This document shows, piece by piece, positions 50,473 through 62,762 of a DNA stretch of 64,000 nt. Source of the DNA: Thuidium tamariscinum. Taxonomy: Eukaryota > Streptophyta > Bryopsida > Hypnales > Thuidiaceae. The stretch spans positions 28,579,369-28,643,368 of the forward strand of contig OX344754.2 in NCBI GenBank assembly GCA_947034885.2, read 5' to 3'. Positions within the stretch are counted from its first letter, which is position 1; every line of letters begins with the position of its first letter. A model generated the notes under the pieces. The model saw only the letters and a list, made by a program, of their open reading frames with translations, ran no database searches and was not told the DNA's origin. The position numbers were made by a program, and so were the translations under genes.

Positions 50473-50526
50473 ATAATAGATAACTGAACTAATCGCTTGA
50501 TAATAGATAACTGAACTAATCGCTTG
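50473..50526. repeat. Perfect 27-bp tandem duplication
   Basis: Two identical 27-base units, each beginning ataatagataactg and ending aatcgcttg, lie head to tail at 50473-50499 and 50500-50526. The identity implies a recent duplication. It lies just before a family B element. Confidence 0.9.
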
Positions 50527-50550
50527 GCCATGCTTGAGCAACTTGTCCTA

Positions 50551-50950
50551 AGGTAGAACCACCTATAACCAATAGGCTCCCCATAATCAACCTTTCAATG
50601 GATGTATTTCCAACCAAGGCTAGAATAAGTTTTTTTTTCATTTTTAAAGTTGGGACTAAAAGTTCATGGCACATGTTCCAATGTAGTGTGCAAGAAAGTA
50701 GAAAAGAGTGAGTAAAAATGTTTTTTTTTGCGTGATCGAAATTAGAAGACTTCACAGATTGGTATTTGGTCAAGCACACTTTATGCCTTCTAAAATTCAT
50801 AGTAATTTCAATTCATGTGATAAAATTACCAAAGTTTTTGGAATCCCCATCATTTTTATCTTTACACCTCTGAAAATATTTGTTTTGCTTTGCACTACAC
50901 TAGATCATGCCTAAAATACCTTAAATGATCGGTTACGGGTGGTTCTACCT
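50551..50950 (+). mobile_element. Family B TIR element, copy 1
   Basis: The left end AGGTAGAACCACCTATAACC and the inverted right end AGGTAGAACCACCCGTAACC match closely, and TA flanks each. It is 400 bp. The body aligns with 58709-59380 after removal of the nested element there. The interior reads ttcatggcacatgt and ttcaattcatgtgataaaat. No protein is encoded. Confidence 0.85.
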
Positions 50951-51061
50951 TATTTCTGTAGAGCAGCAGCGTCCACGCTTTCGTGGAAAACATGAATGGC
51001 CTGCAAGCAAACCCTTCTCAACTGAGGCCAGAGTTTGAATTGAGTCCCCCAATTCATAAAC

Positions 51062-51300
51062 GGCAAAGCCACTTGTCCTCATGGCCAAGCTAATGAGAGC
51101 TTGACCACCAAATCTTTTGATGAATTTGAATTTGAATTGAAGTTGTTAGCAGCCATCAAAAGCCACTTGTCCTCTTGGTGAAGCTGATACAAACTTGACC
51201 ACAAAATAGTTTGATGGGTTCCAATTGGATGGCACGGAGACACGTGTCCTCTTCGTGTAGGACTTGAATCTTTTGGTGCATTTGAATTGGCTTGCCGCAA
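51062..51300. repeat. Three diverged tandem repeats of about 75-90 bp
   Basis: Each unit has a gccacttgtcctc or acacgtgtcctc start, then ctt-accac-aaat and a tttgatg-gttt or tttggtgcattt part. They occur at about 51062-51150, 51156-51230 and 51231-51300. The units are diverged. An open frame of 76 codons on the minus strand merely reflects this repeated composition. Confidence 0.6.
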
Positions 51301-51309
51301 AGCCATCAC

Positions 51310-52255
51310 TGGTCCGTCTCCTGGAAGAGCTGAGGTGGAGAAGTGGAGGCCACTCCTATGGAGAGAGCTGAAAATAGGAACTGGAGGGCTCTAACTTAAC
51401 CTTGAACTGTCTCAATCTTTTTTTGAATTTTTGCACATTTTTTGCTTACAGCTTTGTACAGATATATCATTTACCAGAATTTAATGAATTTGGTCATTAA
51501 GGAAGGTTATCTTTTCTAGATTCAAGTGTTACATTTGATAAATGAGAAGTCAATTGGATGAAACAGTGCCTCGAAGCCCTCTGTTCATCGTTCAGAATAT
51601 GGATGTCAGAGCGCTTTAGGGTTAAATGGCCTCCATATGAAATGGGCCCAGCAGGGTGGATTTACCTTGGGGAAAACGCATGAATTTTTGTAGTTAGGTT
51701 TTTGGAATCCTTATTCCAAAATACTCCCGAGTTCGATCGCCAGGGAATGATCTATGTAAGGCTAGTGTAGTGTTCAAATGTCGTTATATATTAGAGTTTA
51801 GTAAGTAGAATGTAAATTCACTCTTATTCCCACTACAAACCCCAAGGAACACTCATCCGTCCATTATAAGATGAAAAAGACTCAACATGCACATCTCTGT
51901 CCTATCTAGTGTTCTAGGGCTTGTGACAATAGTTCTGGGACAATAGTTCAATGTGGACTGACTTGTGTATGGATGCAATGCAGGACTTAGACTTTAGTAT
52001 AGCCCACTATAGTACTTTGAAAATAGTACAAATATATGTATTCAATATTTCAAAACAAATTGGAATTAAGGGTTTGGAAAGGCTTACAATAAGTCACCCC
52101 AATGCTCTAGGACAATATGGCCAATATCAAGGGTTAGCAACTACCTACAATACACAAAATCCAAACTTACAACATGTGTATGCAATTTTCAATACAACAC
52201 TCTAATAACATTGATGCAAAACAAATAATAAGATTCTAAATCTAATTCCCAAATT
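51310..52255. other. Intergenic DNA, no feature seen
   Basis: Mixed composition without a recognised gene or element. The open frame at 51951-52205 has no motif. Confidence 0.45.
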
Positions 52256-53770
52256 AGGGTCCACGGCCCAAAGGGCCGTTCGAAAAATTTGTCCTTTTAT
52301 TTTAATTGGTTTTATCCGTCGCTATCCTATGGCTATGTAATACCCTGATTGGTTTCCTCACGGGTATCAATCAGTAAACCCGGGCCGGTTATCAATCAGA
52401 AAGGGGGTATCGGCAAGTCGAGGTGGGCCAGTGAATCCGCCGTAGGCGCCTGTCTACGAGCTGCGTCGCGTCGGAACCTGCTTCGGCCGTGTCCGTCTGC
52501 GCCTCGACAAATTCTCTCGCTATCAATTTGGCAATCAATTAGTTCAGAACAGCATGATTCACAAATTTTCACTGTGAATGCCCGATTACTCGGATCAATC
52601 AGTCACTAATCAAACGATCACAGTCCAGTTATGCAACCAGAACCACGTCAATCACCTCCTGTGACTCCAATTTTTGATCAGCTTGTAAGGTAGACAAACC
52701 CATACCCGACCTTTTAAGCAGATAGGGTGCTACAGAGACTTTGGAGGATGGGAGGAAATATTGACAAGATTAGCCTTTTTGTACCCAATGTGTGCACAGA
52801 AAAAAAAAAAAGATAATATAATATAACAAAGTTTTTATTTGAGTGCAAAATCAGGACTAGTAGGTCCCTAAAACCAGCTCTAGATCTACACTATGGCCGA
52901 GCCTTTGTTGACCTAAAACTGACTGCTGTGAATAATAAAACATTTAGAATTGGACCTTATTCCACCAACATAGAACTGGGAGACAGATGCCCATGTGTCA
53001 TTGCCAAATGCAGAGCACGTCATCATTGCAAGCCTGTTTCCAAATCCGCTCTGACAAACCAGAAACCCGTCAATTAACCCCTCAAATTAATGCACTCCCA
53101 ATCCCATCACCGTCTGCCACATTAAGTACAGAACTTTTAGATCTCAACTGCTCGGTGAAAGAGCCTGATGTAGGGTGCGGCATTGGGGACCAGTCGGAAA
53201 TGGGTTTGCCTACCTTAACACCAATTTGGTGAAGTCCAACTCACCGTGATCTCAACCAATCCTTTTGATCGCTACTGGGGTGCCGTCGTCTCCAAATCTG
53301 ACCGCCGCAACTCACCCACAACCAAATTAACACGGACAAGCGATCGATCCGAACTTCACAATCAGTCACTTCAAACTCCAAGTAAATCCACCAGCGCATC
53401 GATTGATCCCGGCCTCCCTTTCCACTTCTCCAATTTGAAAGAGAAAAGAAAATACAAATCCAGAAACAAATTTCTCAAACCGAATTTAGAAGACACTCAA
53501 ACCTCAAAAACCAGATTCAGCATTGAGACACAAATTTTTACACGATTGCACAGTAACACAAATCTAATATATATATATATTGCAAGTACTAAAATTACAC
53601 GCGCAAGGAAAACGCACAGGTAGCGCACTATTGTGATGGAAAAATTATCAACAGTATCGAGAGAGAGAAGGAGAGAAGGAAAGGAATTTAATTGTGAATC
53701 CCGGGGGTGATCAGAACGAGTGTAACGCTCGCAATCGGCGTGACTTCTTTGTGCACCTCCTGAAACCCTA
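52256..53770. other. GC-richer island, no gene recognised
   Basis: The composition is clearly less AT-rich than the flanks. The 125-codon plus frame at 53246-53623 and the 81-86 codon frames beside it are rich in serine, threonine and basic residues but carry no recognisable motif. A (ta)n tract lies at about 53568-53580. The island could be a 5' region, a degraded gene or the end of an unrecognised long element. I found no LTR pair. Confidence 0.4.
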
Positions 53771-55193
53771 GGTTCCTTGTCTTTTCCTTATCTTTTTCCT
53801 TTTTCTTTAATTTTTTAATCTTTTTCTTTCTAGAACTTTTACTTTAATTTTTTCTTTGCCTTTTTGCCCTTTTCTATTAGTTTTGTAGCTACTCACTAAA
53901 GTATCTTTTTACTTTTGGGGCACTTTAATGCATTTAGAAGCTACTTTTACACTAAAATTCTAATATATATATAAATAATGTATATAATGTCACAAAAATC
54001 GAAAAAGTTCTACAAAAAGCAAAAGAGCTAGACTACAATTTTCTATTTGGTGCACATAATATTTTTTTCCAAATTCTCAATTTAGGTTTGCAATCAGACG
54101 GCCCCTAAATTACTAATTGGAGATCTAGAACATACCCGAAACATGGCGCAAAATGGGGGGCTTTTATTACTTTTACCCTAGAAAATCCACCTTACCCTAT
54201 TGGCCCCAAAATAACTGAACTCCACTAATTAAAATAGAAGTTAACCCCTAAGCAACGCCATCACCATTTTTTGGCATTGAGATGACTTCGTAGGGGTAGA
54301 AGAAGACTTGAACAATAGTTTTTTCATCCACTACGTTAAGTTGTAAAGAGTCTCTAATTGAGTTTTTAGTCTAACTACTATTTGTTTTCATGTAGTCGAG
54401 AAGTAATTTGAGAAAACGGATGGCAAAAATTGCCATTTTAGTGTATTTTGAGAAATTGACTAAATATAAAATTTCTCCTTGAAAATGACATTTTTTGAGT
54501 TTGAAACCAACTAATGAAATGAAGGTCCTCCACTCTAGTTTCTACTCCAATTGAAATTTTGGAATTGTTAAAAAAATTGAATATTTTATTTCATTTTGAA
54601 CTTTGGATGCAATTTCATAACATTCAGTAGCATATTGTGGTACTACCTTCCTTCTACAATGAAGGATGTTGCATATTCCACATCCAAGTAGCTTCTCCAT
54701 CCTCCACCTTACCACTTCCTTCAATAGTTACTAATGAAACATTGATGGGGTGTCGAATATTCCACACCCTCTAAAAGGAGTCCTAACCAATGCTACTGAA
54801 TGTTATGTTTAATGTCCATTGCATCCTATTTATTGAAGTACATGAAAATTGAGTTTCCACCATGACGTTTTTCACTATTTAATGTATACACATGGTGAAA
54901 TTTTCAGATTTTTTAAGATAATTTTCTATTTGATATGATTTTTTCTTCACTTTTTCTTCAAATTTTTTCCTAAAAATCAATTTTCCTCAAAAAAATCTAA
55001 ATTTTTTGTGGAGTATAGAAGACATATACTTTCATCTTTGAAAAATTTTAAAAGAAATTTTAGCCATATCTACTTCCAAAATGGTAACAAATTGAGTGAT
55101 AAGCAAAGAGGCCTTCAAACCAGTGGTGATAGGTCCATCCTTCAAATGTTAATCTACTTTTGTGTCTGTGTATGATCTGAGGTATTCAAATAT
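53771..55193. other. AT-rich intergenic DNA, no feature seen
   Basis: It begins with a long pyrimidine-rich stretch at about 53775-53880. No gene or element was recognised. Confidence 0.5.
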
Positions 55194-55579
55194 GGGGGAA
55201 ACACCAAAAATAGTCTAAATAAGGAATTTAGTATAGTTGGAGCCTTGGAGGCAATTTTTTCTAAAAATAATATTTTTCTAGTATTAGTGAACAAAAATCA
55301 TGAACATTAAAAAATTATATTTTTTGGATGCTATATGTAATTTCTATGATTTTTCAAAGTGTTGGCTCCCTAGACCACTGAAATTGTGCAATAGATACCC
55401 CCCAATTTGAACATTGCTAAAATCAGCATTGAACCAATTAGATTTTGGTATGTGTCTTTCATATGCATGAACGAATTAAGGTCAAGCATTTGGCAAACAC
55501 ATTAATTGCAGTCTAAAGACAGTTTTAGATGAGTCTAGGATACAATAGAAGGTACAAGTGTAGTATTGGGTGTTTCTCC
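55194..55579 (+). mobile_element. Family D TIR element, copy 2
   Basis: It matches the reverse complement of 17355-17735 along most of its length. The left end gggggaaacacc and the inverted right end ggagaaacacccaa are short imperfect inverted repeats. No protein is encoded. Having two copies lets the element limits be placed with fair confidence. Confidence 0.68.
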
Positions 55580-57880
55580 TTTAAAAAAGTCTTGCTAACT
55601 TAAGTGGCTCTACAATGTTCTAGGGTTTCTAGAAGCTTACAACTTGTTTTCGATGGACAGGGTGAGTTGACTTGTTGCTTCGCTACTCAAGAAAATGCTC
55701 AAATTTTTTATTTTCCATACATGGAAAAATACACAAATTTTGATTTCATATTTGCAGTCAAAGGCCCAAAATTCATTTAGAGAAGTGCTTGGGATAATTT
55801 ATTTGAGCACAAAATAGAAGGCTTTTATTGGCTTTGTCCTTTTGGACAAAGTCCATGGCATTGACTTTGGTGGATTTGAATCTCTATTTCCAAATCTTAT
55901 CTATAACCCTATTCACACTACAATACAATGATATAGACAAACATTTGTTGGAGGTGGTGGTGTTGGAACCCTATTTAGTTGAGGGGGAGGTAGATTAGGA
56001 CCTAGGTAAATCCTTGAGTAGCCAAGGAGGGTTGTCTAAGCAAACTTCATTGGATTTGCTATTTATTTTATTTTAATAATTTTATTTATTGTTTTTTTTC
56101 TTAAACACATGGACAACAACCATTGATAGAGGAAACAATACATGTGAACCAAGGATGAACCCAAGCAAAGGTAAATTTTTTGTCTTCTACGTCCAAATTC
56201 AATATTACTTTCAAACTTCACTACAAAGCTAGAAGCCAACAATGGCCATCAAACCAACTACACTAGATTGCAATAATTTCTAAAAAAATTCCCTCTATTT
56301 AGTATTTTAGTATTTTAAGCAATAAAACTAATATTATTGTTCACCTAAGACAAAGCCTCATGGTCACACCATTCTTGTTTTACCTTACACCTTGGGATTG
56401 ACTTGGAGTGGCTGAGCTAGGAAGCCACTTTCACTTGACCTTTCCAACTACTTGTAGAATTCAATATAGCTCCTAGGTACATTTGCTTGAGGGGGGGGGG
56501 GGGGAATTTCTTGTGTGGAGAAATAGATTTCATACACATTTGAAAATTATTATGATTTTTTTAAATTAAAATTCCATTAAACCTATTCTTGATATATGGA
56601 TTTGTCTAATTCTGACCATAGGTTGGTAAAAAATTCAAAAGAAATCAATGGCTCATAGTGCATCATAATGGATTAGTTTTCTCTACCTCCTATGCTTGGA
56701 AATAAAACAACTTAAAGTGTGGAAATAGAGGGGAGAGGGAGGTGATTAGAAAGGGGTTGACTGCTTTAAGTTAGCTTGCAACCCAACTTGATAGGGGACA
56801 ATTTACAAACAAGTCAAAAATAGGTGCAATTATCTTAATAGAATTTTTGTGTATTTCTTGTAAGTCAATTGCCTTTAGAAGGCAACAAAGATTAAACCTT
56901 GCATTCTCAATAACCTATGTCATTGACCTAAAGCACAATTACATTTTTACTAATTTTTCTTGTTTTAGTGTGTGTAACACAAATTTTCCAAACTCTCACT
57001 ATATGAACTAATGCATGCATCTTCCTATGGAGATTTTTGAAAGCCTAGATAAATTTGAACTTGAAATTGTTTCTAGGAAGCATTATTTTTTTTCCAAATG
57101 GGTGTATGAATACCTTTATACATTCTTATAGTATTCATTAATAATAATGTATTGAAAAAAACACTCTTACATTCAATCTTCACTTATGGCACTTTTAGAA
57201 CAAATTCTCATGATAAATGACAATTTTAGAACAATTTTAAAATCACAACCGTACCTTGTATTTTAACCCTAAATTCTTAAGGAATTATATTTTAGTATTG
57301 CATGAACTTTGAAATTAAATAAAGTCTTAACTCCTAAAGCCATGAAGTGTGTTTTTTTGGCAATATAGTGATTTTGGGCAACTCACATATTGAATTTCAA
57401 AATGCAATGAGTTTTTTTTTGCAAGGAATGCCCCAAAGATTCCCAAATTGCCCAAACTACCCAAATATATTTAGGCATTATAACTTTGATCCAAGCACCA
57501 AATTAGAAAAAAAAAATCTATAATGATGGGTACTTGCTAACACCTTGTATCAAAATTTTGTCATCAACCAACTAAAATTGACTTTGTAGGAATCTACATG
57601 AATTGAACAAATACTTGGTTCTTCAAGAATTTTTTTTGTTAGTAGGATTCAGCTTTTCTAATGCTTAATTGGGTGGCATAACTTTTGCTCCTAAGGGCAA
57701 ATTGAAATAAAAAAATTATATTTATACAAAGCTAATCCATGGTCTTGTCATGATATTAAATCATGAAAAACATTGGGATCATACAAATTTGGCCAAACCT
57801 TCCAGTGTCTTATGAGGGAACACTTCAAACACTTGCAATTTTAGGGGATAGAACAACTGCACATCTTCAATGCACATGTT
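55580..57880. other. AT-rich intergenic DNA with a poly-G tract
   Basis: No gene was recognised. A run of about 14 G at 56491-56504 is the only striking simple feature. Confidence 0.5.
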
Positions 57881-58610
57881 ATATGCAATGTGTTCTTTCT
57901 CGCAATTGGTGCAAAATTGCACCAAATTTTTTAGCCTTGCACCAAGCCTATAAGAAAAAAACAGTAAAATATTGGATGAAATCACCAATAAACTTCAGTT
58001 TTTTTATAAATATTGGATGAAATTGCCAAATAATGGATGAAAATAGAATGATAGATATATATTATGTGCTAATATGATATTTTCAGTCCAATATATGGAT
58101 GAATGTTGAAATTTGGAGCTCCACAATAAGATGAAATATTGCCAGTTTGGCGCTTCATAAGAAATGAAAAAAAAACCCAGTGCCCCTCCTCTTCGTTGTT
58201 GGGTCTTTAGGATTTTGGTCCCAATTGTGCCAAACACTTTGCTCCACTCCCTCAGTACTTTGTGATTGTGATTTATTGATTCTCAACTTCTTGCGGCATG
58301 TTGTTGCTCAGCAACAGGATTTTTTTGGGGGCTTTCTGGTGCCAGATTGCACCTGAAAAAAAGAATTTGGCTAAAAAATGACAACAAATTGAATTTTTTC
58401 TGTTAAATAACTTCAAATATAAAAAAGGATCGTGGATGAAATTACTAGATTGTAAATGAAAACAAAACTTTTGACATGGGATATGTGCTAATGTGATGTT
58501 TTGTATCCAATGTGTAAATGAATGCTAAAATTTGGGCACCAATATAACACTTTATATCGCCACTTTGGCACTTCATAAAAAATGAAAAAAAACTCGGTGC
58601 TAAACAATGG
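57880..58610. repeat. Direct repeat pair related to the CACTA interior
   Basis: Two segments, about 57890-58180 and 58330-58600, run in parallel. Both have a ggtgc...gcacc-type motif, then tggatgaaatt, then atgtgctaat-tgat, then atgaatg-t-aaattt, then tttggc-cttcata-aaatgaaaaaaaa. The same order (ggtgcc-aaagcacc, gtggatgaaattgcc, gttggatgaatgt, gttggcactt) is found inside the CACTA element at 9520-9780. No CACTA termini were found here. Confidence 0.55.
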
Positions 58611-58708
58611 CTTGTTGAAAGCTTACCATTGCCCTAGGTTTTAGCATGAGCTTTGAGTTTTGTGTTCTTATGTTATGATGAAGTAGCATTGTGCAATTAA
58701 ATATGGTA

Positions 58709-59380
58709 AGGTAGAACCATCCATAACCAAACAACATCCTATAGCCAACATGTACATGGATGTAATTCTACTTGAGGATAAAATGTTTCTTTTTCTCCTT
58801 TCCAAATTTGGCACAAAAATTCATGGCTCATGTGCCAAAGAGTGTACAAGAAAGTAGGAAGCAACAAGTAAAGAAGTAGTTTTTTGAATGATTGGAATTA
58901 AAAGAGTCCATAGAATGGCTAGAGGTCCAGTGAACCTTTTGCCTTTCAAAATTCTTAGCAATTTCAATTCATGTGATAAAATTACTGAAGTTTTTGCAAT
59001 CCCCATTATTTCTATCATTGCACCTCTGAAAATATTTGCTTTCCCTTGCACTAAGGTAGGTACACCTAAATGGCCACTTGTTCTTACTGTGCGTAATTCC
59101 TGTCATCATGATGTTCAGATTTTTATATAGTCTTGTTGGCGAGTGAAAACATGTTCCAACGCACCAAAGAACATAGGATTTGGATATTGTATGCAAAAGT
59201 TATAAATGGTGAAAGCCTGTTTCTGAAATGGCCATCTACAATCTGGATACATGACTAATTCTGGAAATGTATGTACATTGTAGATGGTGCTTTAAGGTCA
59301 AGTGCCATTTTGGATGTACCTACCTTACACCAGATCATATCTTAAATACCTTAAATGATCGCTTATGGATGGTTCTACCT
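58709..59380 (+). mobile_element. Family B TIR element, copy 2, with nested element
   Basis: The ends AGGTAGAACCATCCATAACC and the inverse of the right end AGGTAGAACCATCCATAAGC match almost perfectly, and both are flanked by TA. Removing the nested element and its duplicated TA leaves 398 bp, against 400 bp in copy 1. No protein is encoded. Confidence 0.88.
59054..59325 (+). mobile_element. Family C TIR element nested in family B
   Basis: The left end AGGTAGGTACACCTAAATGG and the inverted right end AGGTAGGTACATCCAAAATGG mirror each other, and TA flanks both sides. The undisturbed family B copy at 50551-50950 has a single TA at the matching site (gcac-TA-cac, 50896-50897), so the pre-insertion state is visible. 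The element is 272 bp and encodes nothing. A diverged relative lies at 2641-2973. Confidence 0.92.
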
Positions 59381-59988
59381 TAAGATTCTTTGGCACTGAG
59401 AAACACATTGTATTTAAATTCACCTTGTAAGAACTTCTGGCAATGGGGCTCCACTTACCGGCAAGTGCACACTAGAAGAAACCGACACATTCCAGTTGAT
59501 AATTTTGTGTTAATCTAACACAACTGTGTTAAGAAAATAATGCAGCATTAAGGGATTTTTGAGGCCATTGGAAGACTACGGGTTCTCAGACTCCGAGAAT
59601 GCAGTTTTTTCCACGTGAACAGGAATCCGACATGGTCGAGAGAGTGCCACGTCATTATTATTATTTTTGAAATTTTGGGTAAATGCTGACCTAACAACGG
59701 CTAGTAGTTATGGAAACAGTTTCAGGGAACAGCCCCAAAACGGCCCTTTGAAGGCCTCAAATCCCCTCTAATGTTTCAACATTATTTTTAAAGCAGGAGG
59801 GTTTGGCCAACAGTAAGCTTACTCCCTAAGTGACTCTTTGCTGCGAGCAGAAATTGAGCTCACATTGGTAACAGTATAATGTGGACAGATAACTTAAAAC
59901 ATGTACATTGCAAATTACAATCAACTAAAAAGTCCTCCATCAGTAAGTTCATTGTCATTGTGTGAAGGATACTTACGGAATGAAGGTC

Positions 59989-60323
59989 CTAGGTAGAAGG
60001 CTCAGGAATCACCCATCTAAGGGCTACAACTGAATTTTAGGGAGGTGAAACATCTTGAAATATTTTTCAGTATATTTTCCTTGAAAGACAAGTGGGATTG
60101 ACATCTAACCCAAGTCATTTCATATTTTTTGGAGCTTTTTGAAATTAGTTATCAAATTTCGAAGTTGAAAGGGCACATGGCTCTAAAATGGTGCCCTAGC
60201 TAAAATGCACACTGTCAATACACTGTTGAAGGCTATGAAAAAGAAACATGTACAAATACTGTACATTTCAGGTAGGGCACCGTTCTAGAACCTGCTCCAT
60301 TTTAGAGCCTTGTAACTTACCCC
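59989..60323 (-). mobile_element. Family A TIR element, copy 5, diverged and inverted
   Basis: The reverse complement follows family A from ctgaaaaatatttcaagatg through cccttagatggg. The ends are eroded (ctaggtagaaggctc on the left; ccttgtaacttacccct on the right). It is the only confident copy in this orientation. Confidence 0.7.
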
Positions 60324-62762
60324 TAGCTGGGCTAACTTAAAAGAGACTTCAAATAAGTTACGGTGGCACCAACAATTCACCAAGATCAGGCTGATTTCTG
60401 TGTGCAGAAAGATCCATCTACCTCAACTGCAATTTTCTGCACAACAAGACTGAGTTGGGTAAGTTAGTTGTACTGAAATCAAAACTCAAATTAATGGACA
60501 TGGGTGACATTTCGAACCAAGTAATGGAGCATGCAATGTTTTCAGAGACCTACTTGCATTCATTAGCCAGGGCAAAAATGTAGTGGAATTGAGGTTTGTT
60601 ACTGATTACTAGTAATTCTCCTCAGCCCATGCCATGTGGACAATGCAGTCAACACTTCAGTTTTAAAAGTTCCTCTTAGTGTTAAATTTTTGAACATAAA
60701 ATAATATACTTGGAAAAGACATCAATAATGGGCTGCAGGGATGTGGGATGAAATTGGGGTAGTTGGAGGGGTGTCTGTAAGTTATGTGTTTAGAGAATTT
60801 CCAACTACCATGCACTCCGTAATTAATTGATGAACATGGTTGCTTAGAAACTGACCCCAAAAGACTTTTGATAATACATTTGACAAAGGTTCTATAGACT
60901 GGTTACAAATTTAGGGAGAATTATCCAACATGAGTACAAAACATGCATGATAGACCAAACTTTAAGACCCATATTTGTTGTAACTCATTGCAAAGACAAT
61001 GTTACGAGACAATGCTCACATTCTATGAAATGGGAGAATTCTCTCATTACTCTCAAATCCTTTTCTGAAATTTTGCACATTTTTGCTCAAGTCTTTGTAC
61101 AATTATTTTATTTTCTACCATTGTCTCAAGTCTACAGTAGAAAAAAGCCACACCTTTTGGAAGAATGAGAAACTATATGTACAACTCAAGACATGCCCCG
61201 AAAGTACCTCTATTCATCACACAAGAAATGCTTTTTGGAGATCCTAAGGGTTAAACCCTCCACGAAAGAAAAGAAACTGAAGATTATTCCAGTATTGCAA
61301 AACTAGCCTCTCTGTAATAGATTGTGAAGTATTATTGCCTTGGACGTTTTGAAGGAGGAGGCGTGCAAAGTTTGAGGAAGCTGAAATCAAGAGTTTGTGG
61401 CAAACCAAGTATGTGCCCAAAAGTTCAAGAAGCTTTTGAGCCTGCAGTAGGCAGGTTGCACACACAGCAGTATTTGCACAAGGTGATGGAAACCGAACAC
61501 AATTCCAGGTCCATTTTCTGGGAGTGCAGGCAAAATCAACCTTCATACATTCTCAGTCAGATGCACATGCAAGGCATCCGTAACTGGTTAGAGCAGAACA
61601 TGATTTCAGCTCCTGGCAAATCAGCAATCGTAGCCAGTAAAGAGAAAAACATGGAAAGGAAAAGGAAATGACTCGAAATGCTGTATCAAAAATAATGTCC
61701 AATGACAAATGATTGATTTGTCAATTTCCAATTAATGAATAAAAGAGAATGTGTTCTAGTTTCAAATGTGAAACTAGCCACAAACTCACACAATACTAGG
61801 GAATACTAATCTACTTGCTCTCTGGTTTGTGACAAATCCTTGTCACAAAACTTCAAATAATGTGTAAATTACTAAGAGGCGACAAATCACGCTTAGCAAC
61901 ACAATCAGCAAATGCCTCCCTGCACGGGAGTGCAGCAGTTCTGCAACTGGACGAGGATCGTCGCTTGTGTTCTATAAGTACTGCTAGGATCCCTTGCTCT
62001 TGTGCGCCAGTCATACAGCTTAATAAAACGCTTTCTTCACAGAGAAAGCTCTCGACACAGAAGGAACTCTGAACCAAACGCCGAGCCGGCATCTCCGTCC
62101 AGAAATGAATCCAGATCAACTCTCGGATGATGGGAGCAGAGCATAGTCGTGAGCTATGCTATGATAGAAGAGCAATACTTCAGTAAAGCACATTACTATC
62201 ATCCCATCCCTCGCTGGAGGCAGAAAGTCCATCCAGGGGAACAATCAGGAGCTTGACATTCCAGCAGCAATTACTGTCCTCGCGGATTAATCATAAAGAA
62301 TGGTTGAATAAGAAAATTGAGGCATCTCGCTCGGCGACATGCACTCTGAATCGTTAGAAGAGGGTCCAAGGACCTGCCACAACATTGCACATCAGTCAGG
62401 TAACAGTCTCGTCATACTAGATCTCTGTGCATTTTCGCCGCTTTGAAACTGTTAGTGCACGACTACCATGGGTTACGGTTGTCCACCTGACTGTAGAATC
62501 CTTCCGACATTCCTTCTGAAGTAATAAGAACTTCAAGAAACCATACATGGAGAGGGACGGATCTGAACCTGGAATGTAGTGTAGCGAGGACACCACATTG
62601 GGGCAATCGGAAAAAATGAGTATGTCTGGATGGCCTTGTACACCGTTCACAACCATATACCAACACCACGTCTTCGAACGCAAAGCAATCATGGAAAATA
62701 ACTACAAAATAGAAGCTCCAGCCATCACACCACACATCGCCCTACAGAGTCTTAAAGAACGC
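60324..62762. other. Intergenic DNA and probable 3' flank of SMR-B
   Basis: From about 61200 the composition becomes GC-richer. The last few hundred bases before 62763 should include the 3' untranslated region of SMR-B. Overlapping frames occur on both strands, the longest being 115 codons at 61324-61671 plus. That frame has balanced composition but I do not recognise it, and a 100-codon frame overlaps it on the other strand. Confidence 0.4.

Noticed and set aside
53246-53623. 125-codon plus-strand frame
   Set aside because: No motif and a low-complexity serine/threonine/lysine composition. It runs into a TA repeat. Kept only as part of a GC-richer island.
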